Shown here: positions 25,531 to 33,483 of the stretch, one piece after another | How the letters are laid out: every line of letters starts with the position of its first letter | Position numbering within the stretch: position 1 is the stretch's first letter | From: an uncultured Celeribacter sp. | GTDB taxonomy: Bacteria; Pseudomonadota; Alphaproteobacteria; Rhodobacterales; Rhodobacteraceae | Length of the DNA: 64,000 bases | Assembly: GCF_963676475.1 (NCBI RefSeq) | Contig: NZ_OY781106.1 | Coordinates: 1,860,001 to 1,924,000, forward strand | Reading direction: 5' to 3' | Notes under the pieces: generated by a model | The model's input: the letters and a program-made list of their open reading frames with translations, nothing else | What the model was told of the DNA's origin: nothing | Database searches by the model: none | Translations under genes and position numbers: made by a program

Positions 25531-26199
25531 TTAGTCCGTTCGCGCCCTGATACGCCACAGAAGAAAAAGAGTCATCCCAAACCAGACAAGACAAAGCGAA
25601 AACCATGTGATTGCGTACTCCAGATGGTCGTTCGGGATGCCCTCGATGCCCACCGGCATCGGCTCTATGCCAGCCCCGGTGCTTTCACGCGCCACGATCA
25701 GCACGGGCTCTGTGTCGAGAGCCTCGACCATCGCAGGAATGTCGCGCCCGAACCAGATGTTACGCCCCACATCGGGCTCAGGCGTGGAGCTGTTCATATC
25801 GTCCGGCCAATGCAGATTGCCGACCACCGTGACCTCGCCTTTGGGTCGCACCGCATCTTTCTCCATGTCACGCACAAACCCACGGTCCAGCAACACGCGC
25901 CGCCCGTCCGTCAACGTCAAAGGCGCGATGATCAGATAGCCCGCGCCGATCTGCTTGCGCGAGACCAGCACATGAAGCTCTTCGCTCCCAATCTCCCCCG
26001 TCGCGGTCACAGGCATGTATTTCATCGACGGATCAATCGCCGCGGGCAGTGGCACCGGATCGGCGCCGATCTCCGCGCGGATCTCAGCCAGAACACCCTC
26101 TTTCCAAGCAAGGCGCTGGAGCTGCCATGTGCCCAGCCAGATCAGCACCCCGCAGCCCAGGACCCCGATCACGATGGGAAAAATCATTCGTTTGAGCAT
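25531..26199 (-). CDS. surf1: SURF1 family cytochrome oxidase biogenesis protein
   Basis: SURF1 helps insert haem a into subunit I of aa3-type cytochrome c oxidase. The 222-residue protein has a membrane span at each end (about 4-22 and 196-215) and a periplasmic domain between. Family features are LGTWQLQRLAWKE, GYLIIAPLTLTDGRRVLLDRGFV and the C-terminal NDHLEYAITWFSLCLVW. The ATG follows GGAGG; an upstream in-frame start would run into the ctaE terminator. It lies directly downstream of ctaE and upstream of thrC. Confidence 0.93.
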   Translation of the reverse strand: MLKRMIFPIVIGVLGCGVLIWLGTWQLQRLAWKEGVLAEIRAEIGADPVPLPAAIDPSMKYMPVTATGEIGSEELHVLVSRKQIGAGYLIIAPLTLTDGRRVLLDRGFVRDMEKDAVRPKGEVTVVGNLHWPDDMNSSTPEPDVGRNIWFGRDIPAMVEALDTEPVLIVARESTGAGIEPMPVGIEGIPNDHLEYAITWFSLCLVWFGMTLFLLWRIRARTD

Positions 26200-26216
26200 G
26201 GAGCCTCCAAACGAAA

Positions 26217-26232
26217 GGGCGCCAAAGCGCCC
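26217..26232 (-). terminator. Hairpin between ctaE and surf1
   Basis: On the minus strand GGGCGC-TTTG-GCGCCC is followed by TTTCGTTT. It probably attenuates readthrough rather than separating transcripts fully. Confidence 0.6.
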
Positions 26233-26238
26233 CCTCTT

Positions 26239-26264
26239 GTCTTCATTGCAGTGAAAATACTCAG
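26239..26264 (-). repeat. Copy of 26-bp CTGAGTATTT repeat
   Basis: On the minus strand it reads CTGAGTATTTTCACTGCAAT and ends GAAGAC, lying between the ctaE stop and its terminator. It is identical to the copy at 40557-40581 except for one extra T. Confidence 0.7.
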
Positions 26265-26267
26265 AGC

Positions 26268-27071
26268 TTATTGCCCCCAGATATAAACCACCACAAACAG
26301 GAAGAGCCAGACGACATCCACGAAGTGCCAGTACCACGCAGCGGCCTCAAACCCGATGTGATCGTCCGGGGTGAAGTCGCCCTTGATCGAACGCACGAGA
26401 CAAATGGTCAGGAAGATCGTGCCGATGATGACGTGGAAGCCGTGGAAGCCCGTCGCCATGAAGAAGGAGCCGTAGAAGAAATCGCCACCGAAAGTCCAGC
26501 CTTCGTGCGCGACAAGCTCGTAATATTCATAGGCCTGGAACAGTGTGAACACCGCGCCAAAGCCGACACCAATGGCGAGACCGGCGATCAGGTCCTTGCG
26601 GATATTGCCGTGGACCAGTGCATGGTGTGCCCAAGTCACAGCGGCACCGGAGCACAGAAGGATCAGCGTGTTGATCAGCGGCAGGTGGAACGCGTCGACC
26701 GGGATGATCTCGGGCTTCACATATTCCGTGCCCGCATAGGTGTACATCGGGTAAAGCGTGTTCTTGAAGAACGCCCAGAACCAGGCGGCAAAGAACATCA
26801 CCTCGGACATGATGAACATGATGAACCCATAGCGCAGGCCGATCCGCACCACCGGCGTGTGATCGCCCGCCTTGTTCTCTTTGATCGTGTCCGACCACCA
26901 GCTCCACATCACGTAAAGCACACCGACGAAACCGATCAGGAAGATGAACGGATTGTCGTTGGCCATCCACATCACGGCGCCGAACAGCATGATAAAGGCG
27001 CCGACCGCGGCCATCAGCGGCCAGGGCGATGGCGGAAGGATGTGGTAATCGTGGTTCTTTTCATGCGCCAT
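26268..27071 (-). CDS. ctaE: Cytochrome c oxidase subunit III
   Basis: This is subunit III of the aa3-type oxidase, a seven-helix membrane protein that stabilises the catalytic core and proton uptake. The 267 residues start with HDYHILPPSPWPLMAAVGAF and include MFFAAWFWAFFKNTLYP, TLILLCSGAAVTWAHHAL and the C-terminal FEAAAWYWHFVDVVWLFLF, all diagnostic. Subunit I (ctaD) is not in the window, as is usual where it is encoded separately. Confidence 0.97.
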   Translation of the reverse strand: MAHEKNHDYHILPPSPWPLMAAVGAFIMLFGAVMWMANDNPFIFLIGFVGVLYVMWSWWSDTIKENKAGDHTPVVRIGLRYGFIMFIMSEVMFFAAWFWAFFKNTLYPMYTYAGTEYVKPEIIPVDAFHLPLINTLILLCSGAAVTWAHHALVHGNIRKDLIAGLAIGVGFGAVFTLFQAYEYYELVAHEGWTFGGDFFYGSFFMATGFHGFHVIIGTIFLTICLVRSIKGDFTPDDHIGFEAAAWYWHFVDVVWLFLFVVVYIWGQ

Positions 27072-27109
27072 AGTGTGCGTCCCTCTCCCTAAAGGTTGCC
27101 CGTTCGGGC

Positions 27110-27691
27110 TTAGTTCAAACTCGTGTCCGAAGATGTGCCCGCCTCCAGAGCGGCATAATCTTCGGGCAGGTCTGTTTCATGGAATGTATACGACAGCGTG
27201 ATGCGATGGATATATTGCGCATCCCTGTCGGTGGTGATTTCTGGATCGACGTAAAAGGTCACGGGCATCAACACGCGCTCCCCCGGTTTCAGAACCTGTT
27301 CGGTGAAACAGAAACAGTCGATCTTGGTGAAAAAGCCGCCGGCCTCGAAGGGCGCGACATTGTAGGACGCCGTGCCCGCGACCACACGGTCGGTCGGATT
27401 GTAGGCCTCGTAAAACGCAAGCCCCGTCTCGCCGATCCGAACCTCCATCGTGTTTTCCACGGGTTTGAAGTCCCAGGGCATCGAGGGGTCTGTGTTGGCG
27501 TCAAAGCGGATCTTGATGGTCTCGTCCAGAATGGTGTCCGAGGCGCCCGCGGCCACATTCGTGGTGCCGCCAAAGCCCGTCACCGCGCAGAACCAGCTGT
27601 AAAACGGCACAGACGCCCAAGCCAGACCGCCCATGAGGAACACGACCCCCACGAGTTGGAACACGGTCTTTTTCGGGCTGCGGGTGGCCAT
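27110..27691 (-). CDS. ctaG: Cytochrome c oxidase assembly protein CtaG (Cox11 family)
   Basis: CtaG/Cox11 delivers copper to the CuB site of subunit I. The 193-residue protein has one N-terminal span (about 12-30) and a periplasmic domain. Copper-binding CFCFTEQ lies in FFTKIDCFCFTEQVLKPGE, with a further Cys in FYSWFCAVTGFGGTT. NVAPFEAGGFFTKI and the C-terminal ITLSYTFHE complete the family pattern. It starts one base inside the stop of the small gene upstream. Confidence 0.95.
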   Translation of the reverse strand: MATRSPKKTVFQLVGVVFLMGGLAWASVPFYSWFCAVTGFGGTTNVAAGASDTILDETIKIRFDANTDPSMPWDFKPVENTMEVRIGETGLAFYEAYNPTDRVVAGTASYNVAPFEAGGFFTKIDCFCFTEQVLKPGERVLMPVTFYVDPEITTDRDAQYIHRITLSYTFHETDLPEDYAALEAGTSSDTSLN

Positions 27692-27852
27692 CAGTATCCA
27701 GCCTCCTGTGCGGCAATCGACGGGTCCAGAACGGTCACCTTGACCACGGTCAGGCCCAGCAAAAGCACCACAAAGGCGCCCAGCGCCAGCCCAAGCCCCA
27801 CATTGCGGGAGCGGCGGCGCGTGTGCATGTCGTGAAGTTTGGTGATCGCCAT
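27691..27852 (-). CDS. Small single-span protein of the cox operon (CoxF-like)
   Basis: This 53-residue protein has a basic N-terminus (TKLHDMHTRRRSRN) and one transmembrane helix (about 17-39: LGLALGAFVVLLLGLTVVKV), with a short periplasmic tail. A small gene of this kind between ctaB and ctaG is common in Rhodobacteraceae; its role is not settled. I chose MAITKL as the start, 1 bp downstream of the ctaB stop. It overlaps ctaG by one base. It is too short for a confident homology call. Confidence 0.75.
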   Translation of the reverse strand: MAITKLHDMHTRRRSRNVGLGLALGAFVVLLLGLTVVKVTVLDPSIAAQEAGY

Positions 27853-27853
27853 C

Positions 27854-28792
27854 TTAGAACGGGCCTCCAATACCAAAGGCAAAGAGCGCCTTATCGGCCA
27901 TCAGAGCCATGAAATGCAGGAAAGTATAGGCCAGCGACAGTTTGAAAAACGCGCGCTCGGCCTTGTAATTGTCGGCCTCAGCCTCTTCCTCATTGCGACG
28001 CCAAAGCACCACGGCCCCGCGCAGGAAGGCAGCGTTCATCACCAGCGCGACGACCAGATAGCACCAGCCCGCCAAAGGTGTCGCGAACATCGCGGCGGCG
28101 AAACCGGCCAAAAGGATCGTATAGACGAGGATGTGATTGCGGGTCGCGCGTTTGCCGTGGGTCACGGTCAGCATCGGCACTTTCGCCTTGTCGTAATCGG
28201 CGTTCATGAACAGAGCCAGCGACCAGAAATGCGGCGGTGTCCACATGAAGATCAGCATGAACATCAGGACAGACGACAGGGTGATGTCCCCGGTCACAGC
28301 GGCCCAGCCGATCATCGGAGGCAGCGCACCAGAAGCCCCGCCGATCACGATGTTCTGCGGCGTCGCGCGTTTGAGCCACATGGTGTAGACCACCGCATAG
28401 AAAAAGATCGTAAAGGCCAAAAGTGCGGCCGCGACCCAATTGGTCGCCAGATAGAGCATCACCACGGAAAAGGCCGAAAGCGTCAGACCGAACCCAAGCG
28501 CCTCGCTCCGGGTGACTTTCCCCGCCGGGATCGGGCGCGACTTGGTGCGTTTCATCACCATGTCGATGTCGCTGTCATACCACATGTTCAGCGCGCCGGA
28601 GGCGCCGCCGCCTATGGCGATACAGAGAATGGCGAAGAAACCGAGGAAGGGATGGATGCCACCCGGCGCCACGATCAGACCCGCAAACGCGGTGAAGACA
28701 ACCAAAGACATGACGCGCGGCTTCAAAAGGGCGAAATAATCGCCAAAGCCCGCTTCATTGTTGTCATCCAAAATAATCGTCGCGTCAGTCAT
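27854..28792 (-). CDS. ctaB: Protoheme IX farnesyltransferase (haem O synthase)
   Basis: CtaB attaches a farnesyl group to protoheme, making haem O, the precursor of haem A for the aa3 oxidase. The 312-residue UbiA-superfamily protein has about nine spans. The prenyl-diphosphate motif is NMWYDSDID (69-77), followed by KRTKSRPIPAG, with a second Asp-rich loop around NADYDKAKVPML. LKPRVMSLVVFTAF is the family N-terminus. The ATG at 28792 gives this start; upstream codons look non-coding. Confidence 0.97.
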   Translation of the reverse strand: MTDATIILDDNNEAGFGDYFALLKPRVMSLVVFTAFAGLIVAPGGIHPFLGFFAILCIAIGGGASGALNMWYDSDIDMVMKRTKSRPIPAGKVTRSEALGFGLTLSAFSVVMLYLATNWVAAALLAFTIFFYAVVYTMWLKRATPQNIVIGGASGALPPMIGWAAVTGDITLSSVLMFMLIFMWTPPHFWSLALFMNADYDKAKVPMLTVTHGKRATRNHILVYTILLAGFAAAMFATPLAGWCYLVVALVMNAAFLRGAVVLWRRNEEEAEADNYKAERAFFKLSLAYTFLHFMALMADKALFAFGIGGPF

Positions 28793-28900
28793 CGCGTCAC
28801 TTCCAATTATGCGTGTGCCCCCCAAACGGACATTTTGTCTCTTAATGAGGGGCGTGCGTGGGCAAAAAAGGCGGGGCGGTTGATCCGCCCTCACCCGAAA

Positions 28901-29848
28901 TTAGTCGGCAGAGGCCAGTCGGATATTGCTCTGGGCCGTCTCGTTGGCGGCATAAAGCTCTTTGGCTTCCAGGAGCCAGGCGTCATATTCGTCCTGCTCC
29001 ACCACCTGCACGGTGATCGGCATATAGGCGTGGTCCTTGCCACAAAGTTCCGAACATTGACCAAAGAAGGTGCCGGTTTTCTCCGCCTTGAACCAAAGCT
29101 CGGCCACACGGCCCGGAACGGCATCCTGTTTCACGCCAAAGGCCGGGATTGTCCAGCTGTGGATCACGTCCGCGCCGGTCACCCCCATCACAATCGTCTT
29201 ACCGACGGGCACGACAACCTTGGTGTCGGTGGCCAGAAGGAATTGATCCTCGGAATAGCCCGCCTTGACCAGTTTCGCCCGCATCGCGTCGTTCAGAACG
29301 TAATTGCGTGCCCCCGCCTCATAATCCTCATCGGTCATATTGGCCGGGTGGCCCAGAAGGTAGCTGTCGAAGGAAAACCCTTCATCGACATATTCATAGC
29401 CCCAGAACCACTGATAGCCCGTGACCTTGATGTAAATGTCGCCATCCGGGATTTCCTGTTGCTTGAACAGCACCGGAAGCGAAAACGCCCCGATGACGAC
29501 AAGGATCAGGATCGGCACGATGGTCCAGGCCACCTCGATGGGCGTGTTATGCGTAAATGTCGCCGGCGTCTTGTTGACACGGCGGTTGTAGCGCACGATC
29601 ACCCAGAGGATCAGCGCCGCCACAAAAATCACGATGGCCGTGATGATGATCAGCAACATGTGGTTGAGACCCTGAAGGTCTCGCGCAAGTTCGGTCGCAG
29701 CAGGTTGAAAGCCCGTCTTGCCGGACACTGGCGCGCCCAAAAGCTCGCCGTCCTGCGCCCAGGCGCCCGTCGCGGTGACGCTCAAAGCCCCGGACATAGT
29801 TGCAAAAAGAGTGGCCGCGCGAGCGGTCCAGACAGGTTTTGTGCGCAT
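28901..29848 (-). CDS. ctaC: Cytochrome c oxidase subunit II
   Basis: Subunit II carries the CuA centre that accepts electrons from cytochrome c. The 315-residue precursor has a signal peptide (1-32), two membrane helices (about 63-85 and 105-127) and a periplasmic cupredoxin domain. CuA ligands are visible: His230, Cys265, Glu267, Cys269, His273 and Met276 (CSELCGKDHAYM). YQWFWGYEY is the electron-entry aromatic motif. It heads the ctaC-ctaB-small-ctaG-ctaE-surf1 run. GGGAAGAGACA precedes the ATG. A perfect FNR-type box lies 144 bp upstream. Confidence 0.97.
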   Translation of the reverse strand: MRTKPVWTARAATLFATMSGALSVTATGAWAQDGELLGAPVSGKTGFQPAATELARDLQGLNHMLLIIITAIVIFVAALILWVIVRYNRRVNKTPATFTHNTPIEVAWTIVPILILVVIGAFSLPVLFKQQEIPDGDIYIKVTGYQWFWGYEYVDEGFSFDSYLLGHPANMTDEDYEAGARNYVLNDAMRAKLVKAGYSEDQFLLATDTKVVVPVGKTIVMGVTGADVIHSWTIPAFGVKQDAVPGRVAELWFKAEKTGTFFGQCSELCGKDHAYMPITVQVVEQDEYDAWLLEAKELYAANETAQSNIRLASAD

Positions 29849-29991
29849 TGTCTCTTCCCTAGATTGCAATCAGGGTTGGCTCCCCGACGGCTGCCCCGGT
29901 CTTCCGGGTGCATTTTCATTTGAGTCTGCCCTATCAAAAACCATATTAGGCGTGATGGGACAAGAATTCCCCATCTGTTTGAGCCACTTTT

Positions 29992-30005
29992 TTGATCTAG
30001 ATCAA
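29992..30005. promoter_or_regulatory. Perfect FNR/FnrL-type box between ctaC and tldD
   Basis: TTGAT-CTAG-ATCAA is a perfect palindromic match to the FNR consensus. It ends 20 bp before the tldD start and lies 144 bp from the ctaC start, so it is better placed to affect an oxidase promoter than to activate tldD. Confidence 0.65.
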
Positions 30006-30024
30006 GTCCAAAGGGAGAAAATCC

Positions 30025-31446
30025 GTGAATTCGAGACGTTTTGACCCATTTACAAATGCGATCGAATTGGAAAGTTCCCTTGCGATTCTGCGTGACGCCG
30101 TCGCAGGCGCCGATGACGGCGAACTTTTCTTGGAACGCCGCACCTCCGAAGGCCTCGTCTTGGACGACGGGCGGATTCGCACCGCCTCCTATGACGCCTC
30201 CGAAGGATTCGGCCTGCGCGCCGTGCGCGGCGAAACCGCAGGCTACGCCCATGCGACCGAAATTTCCGAACAGGCCATCCGCCGCGCGGCAGAGACCGCG
30301 CGTCTGGCCGTCGGCGATGGCGGCGGCACGCTCGCGGACGCGCCGCGGGCCACGAATGTGCATCTCTACACCGACGAAAACCCACTCGAAGGCGCGGCCT
30401 TCGACGTCAAGATCGACACGTTGAAAGAGATCGACGACTACCTGCGGGGTCTCGATTCGCGCGTGGTACAGGTGACCGCCTCGCTCGCGGCCTCGCATCA
30501 GGAGGTCTACATCCTGCGTCCCGAAGGCGGGCTGACCTCCGACATCCGCCCGATGGCGCGGCTGTCGATTGCGGTTATCGTCGAACAGAACGGCCGCCGC
30601 GAAAGCGGCTCGGCGGGGGGCGGCGGACGCTTTGGTCTCACCGGGCTGATTGCCTCCGATTACTGGCAGGGCGTGGCGCGCGAAGCGCTGCGCATCGCCG
30701 CGGTGAACCTTGAGGCCGTGCCTGCCCCTGCGGGCGTGATGGACGTGGCGCTTGGACCGGGCTGGCCGGGCGTGTTGCTGCACGAAGCGGTTGGCCACGG
30801 GCTTGAGGGCGATTTCAACCGCAAGAAAACCTCTGCCTTCGCCGGTCTCATGGGCCAACAGGTCGCCGCCAAAGGCGTCACCGTTCTGGACGACGGCACC
30901 ATCCCGGATCGGCGCGGGTCGATTTCCGTGGATGACGAGGGCACGCCTTCGGAGAAAACCACATTGATCGAAGACGGCATGCTCGTCGGCTACATGCAGG
31001 ACCGCCAGAATGCGCGCCTCATGGGCGTCACGCCCACCGGAAACGGGCGGCGCGAAAGCTACGCCCACGCACCGATGCCGCGTATGACCAACACATATAT
31101 GTTGGGCGGCGATGCGGCGCCTGACGAGATCATCGCCGATATGAAGGACGGGATTTATGCCGTGGGCTTTTCCGGCGGGCAGGTCGACATCACCAACGGC
31201 AAATTCGTCTTCAACTGCACCGAAGCCTACCGCGTCGAGAATGGCCGGATCGGGGCGCCGGTCAAAGGCGCCACGCTGATTGGCGATGGGGCCACCGCGA
31301 TGAAACAGATCCGCGCCGTCGGCAATGACATGGCGCTCGATCCCGGCGTCGGCAATTGCGGCAAACAAGGACAATGGGTGCCCGTGGGCGTGGGGCAGCC
31401 CACCTTGCTGATCGGCGGGCTGACAGTTGGGGGCTCTGCGGCCTGA
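30025..31446 (+). CDS. tldD: Metalloprotease TldD
   Basis: TldD forms a heterodimer with TldE (PmbA), a zinc protease that degrades unfolded peptides and matures some modified peptides. The 473-residue protein carries the metal motif HEAVGHGLEGDF, with GGGGRFGLTGL and GVTVLDDGTIPDRRGSISVDDEGTPSEKTTLIEDG nearby, and ends with VGVGQPTLLIGGLTVGG. The start is GTG behind AAAGGGAG. TldE is not in the window. Divergence from ctaC is usual in this family. Confidence 0.95.
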   Translation: MNSRRFDPFTNAIELESSLAILRDAVAGADDGELFLERRTSEGLVLDDGRIRTASYDASEGFGLRAVRGETAGYAHATEISEQAIRRAAETARLAVGDGGGTLADAPRATNVHLYTDENPLEGAAFDVKIDTLKEIDDYLRGLDSRVVQVTASLAASHQEVYILRPEGGLTSDIRPMARLSIAVIVEQNGRRESGSAGGGGRFGLTGLIASDYWQGVAREALRIAAVNLEAVPAPAGVMDVALGPGWPGVLLHEAVGHGLEGDFNRKKTSAFAGLMGQQVAAKGVTVLDDGTIPDRRGSISVDDEGTPSEKTTLIEDGMLVGYMQDRQNARLMGVTPTGNGRRESYAHAPMPRMTNTYMLGGDAAPDEIIADMKDGIYAVGFSGGQVDITNGKFVFNCTEAYRVENGRIGAPVKGATLIGDGATAMKQIRAVGNDMALDPGVGNCGKQGQWVPVGVGQPTLLIGGLTVGGSAA

Positions 31447-31530
31447 GTGCTCTGCGGCCTGAGGGCTGCAATTTGCGATTCTACCTGAGCTCTCTCCGGG
31501 CCTGTCTCACGTTAACCTTTATGAACAAAG

Positions 31531-31562
31531 CGGCCCCAGATTTACATCTTCGGGCCGTTTTT
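31531..31562 (+). terminator. Terminator after tldD
   Basis: CGGCCC and GGGCCG arms, extended by AGAT/ATCT inside, are followed by TTTTTG, 85 bp after the tldD stop. Confidence 0.7.
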
Positions 31563-31642
31563 GCCGAAAAGGACGCGCGGCGGGTAAATAATCCGGCAAA
31601 AAATCGCCTTTGACTTGGCTAAAATCCAATCTTTCCGACATG

Positions 31643-31663
31643 TGGTAACGCCTCGTTAACCAT
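31643..31663 (+). promoter_or_regulatory. CtrA-like site upstream of dprA
   Basis: TGGTAACG-CCT-CGTTAACCA is a near-perfect dyad containing TTAACCAT, a CtrA half-site form. dprA belongs to the CtrA regulon in Rhodobacter capsulatus, which makes the site plausible. It lies 8 bp upstream of the ATG, so it would overlap the leader or act by occlusion. Confidence 0.4.
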
Positions 31664-31671
31664 TTTGCGCG

Positions 31672-32855
31672 ATGTTGAAGGGGCAAGAGACGGAGAGAGT
31701 TGGTTCATTGGAGTTCATCCCTTCCCACCACCCCCTCACCCCACCCCACACTGTGGAAGATCGGGCCAACTGGCTCCGGCTCTTGCGCTCCAGACGCGTT
31801 GGCGTCAGCACTTTTTATCGGCTTTTGAATGACCATGGCGATGCGCAGACGGCCCTTGAGGCCCTGCCCGAGATCGCCCGTCAGGCCGGTGTTTCCGACT
31901 ATCAGATTTGCCCTCAGGGCGTGATCGACGCCGAGTTGCGCGCAGGCCGTAAACATGGCGCGCGGCTGATCTGCGCGCCGATCCTGAATACCCGCCCCTT
32001 TTGGCACTCATCGACGACGCCCCGCCCGCGATCTGGGTCAAGGGCGATCTGTCGCTGTTCGAACGTCCTACATTGGCCGTGGTCGGCGCGCGCAATGCCT
32101 CCTCTCTGGGGCATCGGTTCACCCGCACCCTGGCGCGAGAACTGGGCGAGGAAGGCTTTGCCATCGCCTCGGGCCTTGCCCGCGGCATCGACGCCACCGC
32201 GCATGAGGCGGCTTTGGAGAGCGGCACCTTGGCCGTTCTCGCGGGCGGTCTCGATGAGATTTACCCGAGGGAGAACACGGCGCTCTATCACAGCATCGCC
32301 GAGAGCGGTCTGTTGATCTCCGAGCAACCCTTTGGCATGAAACCCTTCGCCCGGCATTTCCCCATGCGCAATCGCATCGTCGCCGGGCTATCGCGCGCCA
32401 CCATCGTGATCGAGGCCGCCGCGCGCTCCGGCTCTTTGCTGACGGCAGGCAATGCGCTTGATCAGGGGCGCGAGGTCATGGCGGTGCCGGGACATCCCTT
32501 CGATGCGCGCTCTGCGGGTTGCAATATCCTGCTGCGCGATGGGGCTACGCTCATTCGTGGCGCGCGCGATGTCATGGACACGCTGGCCGCCGCCTCGCCC
32601 TTGGCGCAGACCGCGATGGAAACGCCAGAGGACGCGTTTCCCGTGCCTGAGGCCCCCGCCGAAATGCGGAGCCTCGCCGATCACGCCGCCCTTCATACCG
32701 AAATCCTCGCCCGTCTCGCAGGGGCACCTTTGCCGGAGGACGACCTGATCCGCGATCTCGGCGTGACGGCGGATCGCGCCAGCGCAGAGATTCTCAATCT
32801 CGAACTGGATGGTCGCATCGCCCGCAAACCCGGCGGAATGCTGGCGCTCGGATAG
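31672..32855 (+). pseudogene. dprA: dprA (DNA-processing protein A), frameshifted
   Basis: DprA loads RecA on incoming single-stranded DNA in transformation and in uptake of gene-transfer-agent DNA. Two reading frames are needed. The first (from 31672) encodes the N-terminal SAM-like part, WLRLLRSRRVGVSTFYRLL to GARLICA. Near 31971-31980 the frame must shift by one missing base to continue as DPEYPPLLALIDDAPPAIW, then VVGARNASSLGHR, SGLARGIDATAH, FPMRNRIVAGLS and a C-terminal winged helix. Apart from this one lesion both parts look intact, so it is either a recent mutation or a sequencing error in a GC-rich run. The downstream part could start at TTG 32001. Confidence 0.85.
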
Positions 32856-32864
32856 GGAATGCGG

Positions 32865-33320
32865 TCAGTTCAGCGGGCAATAGTCGTACAAAACCTCAGG
32901 AAAGATCGAGCAGTAAGGCTCGGCGGCGAACCACGCATCGGTTGCGCCGATGCTATGATCGACCACAGCCCATTGATCACCTTCGCGGATCAGAAACGCG
33001 ATCACGCCAATCCCACCGACCTCTTCGTAATAAGACGCGTCATCGCCAAAATAGCGCACCAGAGGCGTTTGGCGCATCTCGACAGGCGCGCCGCGCGGGC
33101 GCTGTGGCGTGACACTCAAAAAGGCACGCCCGTCAGAGACACGCAACGCCTGCACCACGAATTCCACCGGCGCACCCAGCCGCCATTCGATCACGGGGCG
33201 CAGCGCATTCATGATCTGGCCGCGTTCCGAGCTTCCGCGCGCGGGCTCATGCCAGTTTTGCGCCCAGGAGATAGACGGCAACACAAGAGCCACGAAAAGA
33301 GAGGAAACGAAACGTCGCAT
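32865..33320 (-). CDS. Small secreted protein of unknown function
   Basis: This 151-residue protein has a signal peptide (1-20, LPSISWA). I do not recognise the mature part, which contains RPVIEWRLGAPVEFVVQALRVSDGRAFLSV and a C-terminal AEPYCSIFPEVLYDYCPLN with two Cys that may form a disulphide. The pattern suggests a small beta-rich periplasmic domain. It converges with dprA (9 bp between the stops) and is divergent from topA. Confidence 0.7.
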   Translation of the reverse strand: MRRFVSSLFVALVLPSISWAQNWHEPARGSSERGQIMNALRPVIEWRLGAPVEFVVQALRVSDGRAFLSVTPQRPRGAPVEMRQTPLVRYFGDDASYYEEVGGIGVIAFLIREGDQWAVVDHSIGATDAWFAAEPYCSIFPEVLYDYCPLN

Positions 33321-33483
33321 GGAAATCTCCGAAACAGGGGTACTCTATAAATTCCCTGCAACTCTCTCGAAAACCCGTCCATATGGGAACAATAATCTGT
33401 GCAGTGCATTGACATTTCTTATAGCCTGCCCCCATTTTCCGCCGCCATAAGCCCCAGTCATCCGAGAATCTTAAGGACCTTCC

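Noticed and set aside
27839..29923. Long plus-strand frame opposite ctaB and ctaC
   Set aside because: CtaB and CtaC are unambiguous on the minus strand. The opposite frame has His/Arg/Gln-rich composition and no domain.
29998..30024. FNR activation of tldD
   Set aside because: The box ends only 20 bp before the GTG start. An FNR-activated promoter would place its start site about 41 bp downstream of the box centre, inside the gene.
31971..31981. Programmed ribosomal frameshift in dprA
   Set aside because: There is no slippery heptamer, downstream pseudoknot or internal Shine-Dalgarno at the junction. DprA is not known to use frameshifting, so mutation or sequence error is more likely.
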